Below are positions 1 through 7,234 of a stretch of 23,662 nt of DNA, piece by piece. The notes beneath the pieces are model-generated. The model saw only the letters and a program-made list of their open reading frames with translations, was not told where the DNA came from and made no database searches. Both the position numbers and the translations under genes were made by a program. The first letter of the stretch is position 1; the number at the start of each line of letters is the position of its first letter. The DNA comes from Thermaceae bacterium (GTDB lineage: Bacteria; Deinococcota; Deinococci; Deinococcales; Marinithermaceae): contig JALSQD010000084.1 in NCBI GenBank assembly GCA_026985615.1, forward strand, positions 1-23,662. Reading direction: 5' to 3'.

Positions 1-171
1 CGAATAGCCTGGACCCGCCTCTGGCTGTAGAGCGGTGGCGGCGGGGGTGTTCATGAGCGGGGATCACGAAACGTTGGTCGGCGAAGCGCAAGCAGGCGGA
101 GGTCCTGCGGCCGATACGGGGTGAGCGCCTGGAAGCACTCTCCCGGGGACAGGCCAGCTGGCCGCAGTGCT
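1..171. other. Left-edge intergenic stretch, no supportable gene
   Basis: I see no convincing gene here. A plus-strand frame open at the left edge ends in TGA at 54-56 and could be the last codons of a gene outside the window, but 17 codons cannot be identified. A 23-codon ATG frame at 53-124 has no ribosome site or recognisable product. At 135-170 there is an inverted repeat, GCACT and AGTGC enclosing the palindrome GGCCAGCTGGCC. It lies just past the stop codon of the minus-strand dehydrogenase and could fold in its mRNA 3' end, but there is no clear T-run, so calling it a terminator would be weak. Confidence 0.4.
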
Positions 172-930
172 TTAGCGCGCCGTCCAGCCCAGGTCGACGG
201 GCAGGCAGCCGCCGGTGATCGCCCCGGCCTCGCCCGAGGCCAGGAAGGCCACCAGCGCGGCCACCTCTTCGGGCTCGATCAGGCGCTTGACGGCGGCGGG
301 CTCGAGCATCACTTTTTCGATCACCTCGGCCTCGTGGATTCCGAGGTTCCTTGCCTGGTCCTCGATCTGGCGCTCCACCAGCGGCGTGCGCACGTAGGCG
401 GGGCAGACGGCGTTCACCGTCACCCCGGCCTCGCCGGCCTCGAGCGCCGTGGCGCGGGTGAGGCCGAGGAGTGCATGCTTGGCCGTGACGTAGGCGGCCT
501 TGTAGGGGCTGGCCACGGTCGAATGAATCGAGCCCATGTTGACGATCCGGCCCCAGCCGCGCTCCTTCATCTCGGGCAAAAACGAGCGGATCAGCTGGAA
601 GGGGGCCGTCACCATCACCTGCTGCATCGTCTGCCAGGCGTCTAGGGGGAAGCGCTCGAGCGGCGCGACGTGCTGGAAGCCGGCGTTGTTGACGAGGACG
701 TCCACCCGGCCGAAGGCCCGGCGGGCCTCCACCGCCAGGCGCCAGACTTCCTTTGGGTCCGCAAGGTCGGCTTGCACGAAAGTGCCCCTAATCGCTTCCG
801 CTACCGCTGCGCCGCCGGGGTCGCGGTCGCTCGCCACCACCCGCAATCCCTCGCAGCTCAGGCGCTCGGCTATGGCGCGACCCAGCCCGCTAGCGGCGCC
901 GGTCACCAGCGCGACCCTTGCTTCTTCCAT
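172..930 (-). CDS. bdhA: D-3-hydroxybutyrate dehydrogenase (SDR family)
   Basis: This 252-residue cytoplasmic short-chain dehydrogenase should oxidise D-3-hydroxybutyrate to acetoacetate with NAD, linking polyhydroxybutyrate or ketone-body carbon to acetyl-CoA. The Rossmann cofactor motif TGAASGLG lies at residues 10-17 and NNAG at 81-84. The catalytic Ser134, Tyr147 and Lys151 are present. The NNAGFQHVAPLE stretch and CPAYVRTPLVERQI are characteristic of the hydroxybutyrate branch rather than generic SDRs, as is the C-terminal GWTAR. The position often held by the fourth catalytic residue, Asn, appears to be Met106, which I believe also occurs in part of this branch. I chose ATG at 930 because the SDR fold starts there; the open frame upstream to 1248 has no homologous content and crosses the facing promoter. 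A TATGCT box six bases before the ATG suggests leaderless transcription. The gene is divergent from the importer operon. Confidence 0.88.
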   Translation of the reverse strand: MEEARVALVTGAASGLGRAIAERLSCEGLRVVASDRDPGGAAVAEAIRGTFVQADLADPKEVWRLAVEARRAFGRVDVLVNNAGFQHVAPLERFPLDAWQTMQQVMVTAPFQLIRSFLPEMKERGWGRIVNMGSIHSTVASPYKAAYVTAKHALLGLTRATALEAGEAGVTVNAVCPAYVRTPLVERQIEDQARNLGIHEAEVIEKVMLEPAAVKRLIEPEEVAALVAFLASGEAGAITGGCLPVDLGWTAR

Positions 931-1177
931 GCGTCCAGCATACGCCGTATTCGAAGGTGGGCTGCCCGAAGGAGTCCGGGTTTGCGGGTCCGCCGCTTGC
1001 AAAGCCGGGGGACCGATGTCGCGCGCGGTCCAGGCATGGACCGGGCTGCGCCTGTCTTGTGCCTTTTCTAGCGCGTGTTCCTGCCCGACACACGGGCGGC
1101 GCAGTGCTGGAGTTAGTGGCCGCCCATCATTCAATCCAAGGTGCTGAGCCCGTCGACCTTTTCTAAGTCCGTCCCCA
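931..1177. other. Divergent intergenic region, bdhA / importer operon 1
   Basis: No gene can be supported between the bdhA start and the importer promoter; counted to the importer start codon the gap exceeds 300 bases. It is GC-rich and the frames through it show no family-like content. A weak inverted repeat TTTGC/GCAAA lies around 979-1001 and a short GGTCC/GGACC hairpin around 1027-1042; I attach no function to either. The bdhA -10 box is at the left end and the importer promoter at the right end. Confidence 0.5.
937..942 (-). promoter_or_regulatory. Putative leaderless -10 box of bdhA
   Basis: On the minus strand the sequence reads TATGCT, then GGACGC, then the ATG of bdhA. A -10 hexamer whose last base lies seven bases before the start codon places transcription start at or next to the ATG, the arrangement known for many leaderless genes in Deinococcota. 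No good -35 box is visible. The gene at 9984 has the same module, TATCGT-GGACGC-ATG. Confidence 0.42.
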
Positions 1178-1205
1178 TTTGCATTCACGAACCGGATGCT
1201 ATACT
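1178..1205 (+). promoter_or_regulatory. Promoter of importer operon 1
   Basis: TTTGCA (1178-1183), a 16-base spacer and TATACT (1200-1205) resemble a sigma-70 type promoter. The -10 box is preceded by TGC, an extended -10. Transcription would start near 1212, followed by an AAAGGAG ribosome site at 1226-1232. This placement argues strongly against the upstream GTG at 1141 as the start of the binding-protein gene, because that extension would lie before the transcript begins. Confidence 0.6.
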
Positions 1206-1225
1206 GCTGGCGACCGTAAGGTGTG

Positions 1226-1251
1226 AAAGGAGCGCATATAAAAAACACTTG
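1226..1251 (+). promoter_or_regulatory. Ribosome site with damaged start codon
   Basis: The paralogous gene reads AAAGGAG, four bases, then ATG AAA AAG. Here AAAGGAG (1226-1232) is followed by CGCA and then TAT AAA AAA CAC in the coding frame. The bases CATAT-AAAAAA-CAC become CAT ATG AAA AAA CAC if a single G is restored after 1239, giving an MKKHL start that matches the paralog's MKKYL. As written, the first conventional start codon after the promoter in this frame is TTG at 1249, 16 bases from the ribosome site. This could be a real mutation or a sequencing error. Confidence 0.6.
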
Positions 1252-3018
1252 CTCAAAATTCTGGCCCTAGGTCTGGTCGGTTCGCTGGCGTTCGCCGCCA
1301 CCGGCCCCGACACGTACGTCCAGATGACGTTCGGTGAGGTGGACACCCTCGATCCCGCCCAGGCGTACGACACCGCTTCGGGCGCGATCCTGGAGAACAT
1401 TTACGAGACGCTCTACACCTACAAGGGCGAGAGCATCACCGAGTACGAGCCGGTGCTGGCAACAGACTACTCGATCAGCGACGACGGCAAGACCTACACT
1501 TTCAAGCTGCGCCGCGACGTCCTCTTCCACAGTGGCAACCGCATGACCTGCCGCGACGTCGAGTACTCGATCGAGCGCCTGCTGGTCACCAACCCTGGTG
1601 ACTCGGCCGGCTGGTTCTACGCCGAGAGCCTCATCGGTTACGACGGCGTCAACGCCAAGGACTACTTCGGCGACAACCCCAGCCAGGAAGACCTCGACAA
1701 GTACTGGCAGGCCATCGACAACTCGGTCGAGTGCATCGACGACTACACCGTGGCCTTCCACCTGGTCAAGAAGGACCCCTCCTTCTTCGTGAAGCTGATG
1801 TACACCGCTTCCTCGATCCTCGACAGCAAGTACGCGATCGAGAACGGCGAGTGGAGCGGGACCAAGGCCGACTGGTACGACTGGGCCGGTAAGGACCTGC
1901 GCAACGGCTTCCTCCACAACCACGACGCCGGCACGGGTGCCTACAAGCTGGTGAAGTGGGACGGTAAGGACGTCTACGCCGAGCGCTTCATCGGCTACTG
2001 GGACTACGCCAACAAGCCCCAGATGAAGAACATCATCATCAAGGTCGTGGACGAGCAGGCCACCCGCATCCAGGCCCTCAAGGCCGGTGACGCCGACCGC
2101 ATCACCGTCAACGACCGCGCCACCCTCGAAACCCAGATCCGCGGCATGCCCAACGCCAAGATCCTCGAGTCTGACAAGTGGTTTGGCGCCGCCGCCTCGG
2201 CCGTCTTCTTCAACCAGAAGATCGTCGCGGAAGACAACCCGCTGATCGGCTCCGGCCAGCTTGACGGCAACGGCATTCCCGCCGATTTCTTCACCGACAT
2301 CAACGTCCGCAAGGCCTTCGCCTATAGCTTCAGCCAGGATGCGATCATCCAGGACGTCTACCTCGGCAAGGCCGTGCCGCTGACCATGGCGCTGCCGCCC
2401 TCCTTCCTCGGCTACGACCCCAACATCCCCATCTACGACCTCGACATGGACAAGGCCGAGGAGTACTTCAAGAAGGCCTACGACGGCAAGCTCTGGGAGA
2501 CGGGCTTCACCATGACCATCGCCTACAACACGGGCAACACCACCCGTCAGACGGTGGCCGAGATCCTCAAGCAGAACATCGAAGCCCTCAACCCGAAGTT
2601 CAAGATCAATGTCAAGGCCATGCCCTGGCCGCAGTTCCTCGACGCCTACAAGAAGGGCCAGCTGCCTACCCTCGTTCTCGGTTGGGGTGCTGGCTACGCC
2701 GACCCGGACAACTTCATCTACGTCTTCTATCACTCGAACGGCTACTTCGCGAAGAAGATCGGCTACTCCAACCCCGAGATGGACAAGCTGATCGAGGAAG
2801 CCCGCTCGATTACCGATCCGGCCAAGCGTGCCGAGCTCTACAGCAAGGTTGGTTACCTGGCCCACGACGACGTGCCCGTGCTGCCGCTGCCGCGGCCGAC
2901 CGGGTGGATGGTGCTGGCCAAGAACGTCTACACCAAGATGGCCCCGGAAGGCATGGACGTCTACAACAACCCCATGCGCTCCGGCTCCTTCCTCTGGAAG
3001 GACATCATCAAGAAGTAG
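1249..3018 (+). CDS. Periplasmic peptide/solute-binding protein 1 (SBP family 5)
   Basis: This is an extracytoplasmic binding protein of the DppA/OppA class (SBP_bac_5), about 589 residues, which would capture oligopeptides or a similar solute and pass it to the permeases downstream. The N-terminus is a hydrophobic signal peptide ending near SLAFAA with no lipobox cysteine, so it is probably periplasmic. Family landmarks are the LDPAQAYD segment, the NIYETLY helix, and the FKLRRDVLFHSG and CRDVEYSIERLL stretch that opens the ligand lobe. Cys101 and Cys162 are conserved in the paralog (Cys104, Cys172) and may form a disulfide. The gene ends at TAG 3016-3018. I chose TTG 1249 as the nearest conventional start; the original start was probably at about 1237, with one base now missing. 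The GTG at 1141 lies upstream of the promoter. The ligand cannot be told from sequence. Confidence 0.82.
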   Translation: MLKILALGLVGSLAFAATGPDTYVQMTFGEVDTLDPAQAYDTASGAILENIYETLYTYKGESITEYEPVLATDYSISDDGKTYTFKLRRDVLFHSGNRMTCRDVEYSIERLLVTNPGDSAGWFYAESLIGYDGVNAKDYFGDNPSQEDLDKYWQAIDNSVECIDDYTVAFHLVKKDPSFFVKLMYTASSILDSKYAIENGEWSGTKADWYDWAGKDLRNGFLHNHDAGTGAYKLVKWDGKDVYAERFIGYWDYANKPQMKNIIIKVVDEQATRIQALKAGDADRITVNDRATLETQIRGMPNAKILESDKWFGAAASAVFFNQKIVAEDNPLIGSGQLDGNGIPADFFTDINVRKAFAYSFSQDAIIQDVYLGKAVPLTMALPPSFLGYDPNIPIYDLDMDKAEEYFKKAYDGKLWETGFTMTIAYNTGNTTRQTVAEILKQNIEALNPKFKINVKAMPWPQFLDAYKKGQLPTLVLGWGAGYADPDNFIYVFYHSNGYFAKKIGYSNPEMDKLIEEARSITDPAKRAELYSKVGYLAHDDVPVLPLPRPTGWMVLAKNVYTKMAPEGMDVYNNPMRSGSFLWKDIIKK

Positions 3019-3041
3019 CGTGGCAACCTAGTCCCTTTAGC

Positions 3042-3072
3042 GCAGTAGAGGGTGCAATGCACCCTCTACTGC
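3042..3072 (+). repeat. Intercistronic hairpin after binding protein 1
   Basis: A perfect inverted repeat: GCAGTAGAGGGTGCA and its exact complement separated by one base. It lies 24 bases after the binding-protein stop and 66 bases before the permease start. No T-run follows, so it is not an ordinary intrinsic terminator. In binding-protein operons such hairpins usually protect the upstream mRNA or partly attenuate the membrane genes, so that binding protein is made in excess. That role here is inferred. Confidence 0.75.
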
Positions 3073-3137
3073 CTGCTATATAAACGAAGAACGCAACATC
3101 GGCCGTACTTTTCTGAAGAGCTTTTCGGAGGCCAGCT

Positions 3138-4163
3138 TTGACCACCTTCATCGCCCGCGGGTTGCTGCAACTGCCCGTCGTCTTGCTGGCGCTGTCCTTG
3201 CTGATCTTCGGGATGATGCAGTTCCTTACCCCCGAGCAGCGCGCCGCTACGTACGTGCGGACCGAGCAACAGGCCAAAAACATAGACTTGATCATTCGCC
3301 AGTACAACCTCGACAAGGGCTTCTGGGCCCAGTACACCACCTGGCTGAACCAGGTTTTGCACGGCAACCTCGGCTACTCGAAGCAGTCGCACGAGCCCGT
3401 GCTCACCACCATCCGCAAGCGCCTGCCGGTCTGGACCGAGCTCGCCATCTTCATGTTCTTCCCCACGCTGGCCTTCGGGATCTGGATGGGTACGCTCGCG
3501 GCCACGCACCGCGACAAACTCATCGACCAGTTCGTGCGCGTCTTCGCCATCGCAGGCTGGTCGTTGCCCACCTTTGTTCTGGGTATTTGGTTGCTGGCGG
3601 TGCTCTACGGCTACTTCCACTGTTGTGGCATCGGGCGCGCCGACGACAAGTACCTGATCGAGTTCGCCAAGGGCACGCTCAAGACCTACACCGGCATGAT
3701 CACCATTGACGGCCTCCTCAACGGGCGGCCCAACGTGACGTTCTCGGGGCTCAAGCACCTGGTGATGCCGGTGCTCACTTACATGGTCGTGGCCAGCGCC
3801 CAGATCATGCGCGTGTTGCGCTCTTCGATGCTCGACGTGCTCAACTCCGACTACGTGCGTACGGCCCGGGCCAAGGGCCTGCCCGAGCGCGTGGTCAACC
3901 TCAAGCACGCGCGCCACAACGCGATCATTCCCATCGTCACCATCGCCGGACTGATGTTCACCTTCATGCTAGAAGGCGTCTTCTTCATCGAGATCATCTT
4001 CAACATCCCTGGCCTCGGGCAGTGGGCGGTGCCGGCCGCGATCCAGCTCGACTTCCCCGCTGTTATTGGCATCGCGTTGCTGACCGGCGTAATCGTATCC
4101 ATCGCCAACCTGGTCGTGGACATCCTCTACGGGATCATCGATCCGAGGATCAGCTTCCAATGA
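3138..4163 (+). CDS. ABC importer permease, DppB-like (operon 1)
   Basis: This 341-residue inner-membrane permease of the binding-protein-dependent transport family (BPD_transp_1) forms one half of the translocation channel. The N-terminal helix (about residues 8-28), the family's early soluble loop, and five further hydrophobic segments match DppB/OppB in length and layout. The cytoplasmic coupling loop that contacts the ATPase is visible as DYVRTARAKGLPERVV, about residues 238-253. The TTG start at 3138 is supported by GGAGG at 3127-3131, six bases upstream. The DppC-like gene follows after 10 bases, its ribosome site overlapping this stop. No ATPase gene is present in the operon, so the ATP-binding subunits must come from elsewhere. 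Confidence 0.88.
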   Translation: MTTFIARGLLQLPVVLLALSLLIFGMMQFLTPEQRAATYVRTEQQAKNIDLIIRQYNLDKGFWAQYTTWLNQVLHGNLGYSKQSHEPVLTTIRKRLPVWTELAIFMFFPTLAFGIWMGTLAATHRDKLIDQFVRVFAIAGWSLPTFVLGIWLLAVLYGYFHCCGIGRADDKYLIEFAKGTLKTYTGMITIDGLLNGRPNVTFSGLKHLVMPVLTYMVVASAQIMRVLRSSMLDVLNSDYVRTARAKGLPERVVNLKHARHNAIIPIVTIAGLMFTFMLEGVFFIEIIFNIPGLGQWAVPAAIQLDFPAVIGIALLTGVIVSIANLVVDILYGIIDPRISFQ

Positions 4164-4173
4164 GGAGGGCGTC

Positions 4174-5202
4174 GTGAATCCCCAAGAAATGAAACCCGAA
4201 CGCGAGCCCTGGTACCGCTCGAAGACCTTCAAGCGCTTCCGCCGCAACCCGCTGGCCATCGTGGGGGCGCTGCTCCTCCTCGCTTTCGTGCTCGTGGCCT
4301 TCATGGCCCCGGCCATCACCGCGCCGCAGCTCGCGAGCATTCCGGCGGCCCGTCCCTGTCTGCGCGACCTCGGCATCAAGCGCTCGGAGGTGATGGACAC
4401 CCTGCGCAATCCCCTCAGCCCCGTCTTCTGGAAGGCGACGCTGGCGCCGCCAGAGAGCTGCTACAACATTCCCCGTGACGGCTTCTCGCCCCTACCCAAA
4501 CCTCCCTCGGAAAAACACCCCATGGGCGTTTCGGGTGGCGGTTACGACGTAATGTACGGTCTCGTCTGGGGCACCCGCACGGCCTTCTACGTGGGCTTCT
4601 TGGTCGTGGGCATCACCCTTTCGATTGGCATCGTCGTGGGCGGCCTCGCCGGCTTCATCGGGGGCGCGGTGGACAACTTCATCATGCGCGTCACCGACGT
4701 GATGCTTTCCTTCCCGCGCCTCGTCTTCGTGATGATCATCGCGGTGATCTTCGGCAGCGGCCTAACCACGGTCATGCTGGCGATGGCGGTCGTGGGGTGG
4801 GCGGGCTATGCCCGCTTCTTCCGGGGCGACATCCTGCGCACCAAGGCCCAGGAGTTCGTGGACGCGGCGCGGGCGCTGGGGGCGAGCCCCATGCGCGTCT
4901 TCGCCAAGCACGTCTTCCCCAACGCCATCGGCACCCTGCTCATTCTCGCCAGCATGGACGTGGGCTCGATCGTACTGGCGGCCTCGGGCTTCTCCTTCCT
5001 CGGTCTGGGCGCGCCCGTCGGCTACGCCGACTGGGGGCAGATGATCAGCTTCGCCCGTGACTACATCCTGGGCAGCGCCCAGGGGACGCCCTTCGACTAC
5101 TGGTACGTCTCGGTCTACCCCAGCCTCATGCTGGTGCTCTTCGGGCTCGCCTGGAACCTGCTGGGCGACGCGGTGCGCGACGCCCTCGATCCCAAGAGCT
5201 GA
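4174..5202 (+). CDS. ABC importer permease, DppC-like (operon 1)
   Basis: This 342-residue inner-membrane permease is the DppC/OppC-type partner of the preceding gene. Residues 1-24 are cytoplasmic and basic, followed by a first helix (about 26-46), a long periplasmic segment (about 50-130) and a C-terminal bundle of membrane segments with the coupling loop EFVDAARALGASPMRVF. The periplasmic segment is unusual. It contains Cys62 and Cys96, both kept in the paralog, and the usual PLGTDxxGRDV-type motif is replaced by KHPMGVSGGGYDVMYG. A disulfide-stabilised external loop is a reasonable inference. GTG at 4174 is preceded by GAGGAGGG. It is the last gene of operon 1. Confidence 0.87.
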   Translation: MNPQEMKPEREPWYRSKTFKRFRRNPLAIVGALLLLAFVLVAFMAPAITAPQLASIPAARPCLRDLGIKRSEVMDTLRNPLSPVFWKATLAPPESCYNIPRDGFSPLPKPPSEKHPMGVSGGGYDVMYGLVWGTRTAFYVGFLVVGITLSIGIVVGGLAGFIGGAVDNFIMRVTDVMLSFPRLVFVMIIAVIFGSGLTTVMLAMAVVGWAGYARFFRGDILRTKAQEFVDAARALGASPMRVFAKHVFPNAIGTLLILASMDVGSIVLAASGFSFLGLGAPVGYADWGQMISFARDYILGSAQGTPFDYWYVSVYPSLMLVLFGLAWNLLGDAVRDALDPKS

Positions 5203-5218
5203 TCTTCCCGCGAAAACC

Positions 5219-5282
5219 GTATGCGCCGCGGCTCCTTTGGCTGCGGCGCATACATCTTGGCGGCCCCCGCGCCTTCGGGGGC
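5219..5282 (+). terminator. Probable terminator region after importer operon 1
   Basis: Two GC-rich hairpins follow the last gene of operon 1. The first pairs GTATGCGCCGC (5219-5229) with GCGGCGCATAC (5243-5253) around a 13-base loop. The second pairs GCCCCCG (5263-5269) with CGGGGGC (5276-5282). Neither has a strong T-tract, which is common in high-GC thermophiles, so termination is likely but not shown. Confidence 0.5.
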
Positions 5283-5337
5283 GATAGGCATAAGACCAAT
5301 AAAGCGCGTGGTCATCGCAATCCTTCCGCCCCCCGCC

Positions 5338-5366
5338 TTGCGCCGACCGAGGAAAAGTGCTACCAT
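5338..5366 (+). promoter_or_regulatory. Promoter of importer operon 2
   Basis: TTGCGC (5338-5343), a 17-base spacer and TACCAT (5361-5366) preceded by TGC form an extended -10 promoter, like the one before operon 1. Transcription would start near 5373, giving a leader of about 23 bases with AAAGGAG four bases before the ATG. A second AT-rich box, TATAAAT at 5374-5380, is an alternative -10 but has no matching -35. Confidence 0.5.
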
Positions 5367-5395
5367 GGGCCCGTATAAATAACGAAAGGAGTACC

Positions 5396-7174
5396 ATGAA
5401 AAAGTATCTATTCGCAACCGTAGCGCTGGTGGCTTTCGGCGCCGCGCTCGCGGCCACGCCCAAGGACACCTACGTCTACATGCAGAACGCGGTCTTCGAC
5501 TCGCTCGATCCCGTGCAGGCCTACGACGGGGCCTCCATCGGCGTGATCGAGAACATCTACGAGACCCTCTACAGCTTCAAGCGCGACGTTCCCGGTGAGT
5601 ACGAGCCCACCCTGGCCACCAGCTACGAGGTCAAGGACGGCGGCCTCACCTACATCTACCACCTGCGCAAGGGCGTCAAGTTCCACTCCGGCAACCCCAT
5701 GACCTGCCGCGACGTCGAGTACTCGATCGAGCGCATCCTGGTGACCATGCCGGGTGACTCGGGCGCCTGGTTCTATGGCGACGCCCTCACCGGCTACGGC
5801 AACGACGCCCTGACCGAGGCCAAGAAGGCTCTGGGCGAGAACGCCTCGCAGGAAGAGATCGACAAGTTCCTCGACGCCTACTGGGAAAAGATTGACAACA
5901 GCGTCGTCTGTGACGACCTCTACACCGTTCGCTTCAACCTCGCCGGCCCGGACGTGGCCTTCTTCGCCAAAATGCTCTTTACCGCGGCGGGTGTCGTGGA
6001 CAGCAAGTGGGCCATCGAGCACGGCGCCTGGAGCGGCACCAAGGACGACTGGAAGGACTGGATCGGCGTCGACCTGCGCACCGGCTACCTGCACAACCAC
6101 GCCTCGGGTACCGGCCCCTACCAGCTCGTCAAGTGGGACGGTAAGAACATTGTGGCCAAGGCCTTCGATGGCTACTGGGGCGAAAAGCCGGCCATCAAAA
6201 ACGTGCTCGTCCAGGCGGTGGAAGAAGAGGCCACCCGCCTCGAGGCACTGCGCCGCGGCGACGCCGACCGGGTGGACGTGAACGACTGGGCCACGGTCAA
6301 CGCTAAGGTCAAGCAGATGGACGGCGTCAAGGTCTGGTCGGACCCCGACTGGTCGCCGGCGGGCGCCCACGTGGTCTTCTTCAACTTCAACGTCCAGGGT
6401 GAGAACAACCCCTACATCGGCTCGGGCAAGCTCGACGGCAACGGCATCCCGCGCGACTTCTTCTCCGACCTCAACGTCCGCAAGGCCTTTGCCTACAGCC
6501 TTGACCAGGACGCCATCTTCAACGACATCTACGAGGGCAACGCCGCCTGGTACACCATGGCGCTGCCGCCCACCTGGCCCGGCTACGATCCGGACATCCC
6601 CATCCGCAAGCTCGACCTCGACAAGGCCGAGGAGTACTTCAAGAAGGCCTGGGACGGCCAGGTCTGGGAGAAGGGCTTCCGCCTCACCATCACCTACAAC
6701 GCCGGAAACACCGTGCGCCAGGCGGTGGCCGAGATGATCAAGGCCAACGTCGAGAGCATCAACCCCAAGTTCAAGATCGACGTGGTGCCGCTGCAGTGGT
6801 CGGACTACCTCAAGGCCGCCCGCGCCAAGTCGCTGCCCATCTGGCCGCTCGGTTGGGGCGCCGACTACGCCGACCCGGACAACTTCATCCACCCCTTCTA
6901 CCACTCCGAAGGCTCGCTGGCCAAGCGCCAGAACTTCAAGGACCCCGAGTTCGACAAGCTCATCGACTACGCCCGTACGCTGGTGCGCCCGGACCAGCAG
7001 GAGGAGCGCTACGCGATCTACAAGAAGATCGGTCGCATGGCCTACGACGTGCTCCCCAACGTGCCCTACCCCCGCCAGTCGCCCTTCATCGTCACCCGCG
7101 ACAACCTCGAGGGCGTTTACTACAACTCGATGATCAGCGGGGCCTTCTACTGGAAGGACATCTCCAAGAAGTAA
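5396..7174 (+). CDS. Periplasmic peptide/solute-binding protein 2 (SBP family 5)
   Basis: A 592-residue paralog of the binding protein at 1249-3018, collinear with it throughout and clearly a duplicate of the same ancestral gene. The signal peptide starts MKKYLFATVALVAFGAALA with cleavage expected near ALA-AT, and has no lipobox. The FHSGNPMTCRDVEYSIERIL stretch, the YADPDNFIHPFYHSEG region and the C-terminal FYWKDISKK mirror the first copy. Cys104 and Cys172 are conserved. It differs by an insertion of roughly ten residues around 140-165 and by many changes in the ligand lobes, so the two proteins may bind different solutes. ATG 5396 is fixed by the AAAGGAG ribosome site; the frame open from 5357 lies before the transcript. 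Confidence 0.9.
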   Translation: MKKYLFATVALVAFGAALAATPKDTYVYMQNAVFDSLDPVQAYDGASIGVIENIYETLYSFKRDVPGEYEPTLATSYEVKDGGLTYIYHLRKGVKFHSGNPMTCRDVEYSIERILVTMPGDSGAWFYGDALTGYGNDALTEAKKALGENASQEEIDKFLDAYWEKIDNSVVCDDLYTVRFNLAGPDVAFFAKMLFTAAGVVDSKWAIEHGAWSGTKDDWKDWIGVDLRTGYLHNHASGTGPYQLVKWDGKNIVAKAFDGYWGEKPAIKNVLVQAVEEEATRLEALRRGDADRVDVNDWATVNAKVKQMDGVKVWSDPDWSPAGAHVVFFNFNVQGENNPYIGSGKLDGNGIPRDFFSDLNVRKAFAYSLDQDAIFNDIYEGNAAWYTMALPPTWPGYDPDIPIRKLDLDKAEEYFKKAWDGQVWEKGFRLTITYNAGNTVRQAVAEMIKANVESINPKFKIDVVPLQWSDYLKAARAKSLPIWPLGWGADYADPDNFIHPFYHSEGSLAKRQNFKDPEFDKLIDYARTLVRPDQQEERYAIYKKIGRMAYDVLPNVPYPRQSPFIVTRDNLEGVYYNSMISGAFYWKDISKK

Positions 7175-7183
7175 CGCCTGCTC

Positions 7184-7211
7184 CCCGGGCCCGCCGCGTG
7201 GCGGGCCCGGG
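7184..7211 (+). repeat. Intercistronic hairpin after binding protein 2
   Basis: CCCGGGCCCGCC and GGCGGGCCCGGG form a perfect 12-bp stem with a four-base GCGT loop, starting 10 bases after the binding-protein stop. CCCTTT follows, which is only weakly terminator-like. It sits at the same place in the operon as the hairpin at 3042-3072 but is unrelated in sequence. Partial termination or mRNA 3' end protection, lowering permease output, is the likely role. Confidence 0.7.
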
Positions 7212-7234
7212 CCCTTTCAAAAAAAGAGAACTTC

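Noticed and set aside
53..124. Short ATG frame of 23 codons near the left edge
   Set aside because: No ribosome site, no recognisable content and too short to support.
1141..1248. GTG start at 1141 for binding protein 1
   Set aside because: It would put 36 residues before the signal peptide and lies upstream of the promoter at 1178-1205.
1267..2865. Long minus-strand frame opposite binding protein 1 (and the similar one at 5408-6904)
   Set aside because: Valine/aspartate/leucine-rich antisense shadows of well-supported binding-protein genes; the two resemble each other only because the sense genes are paralogs.
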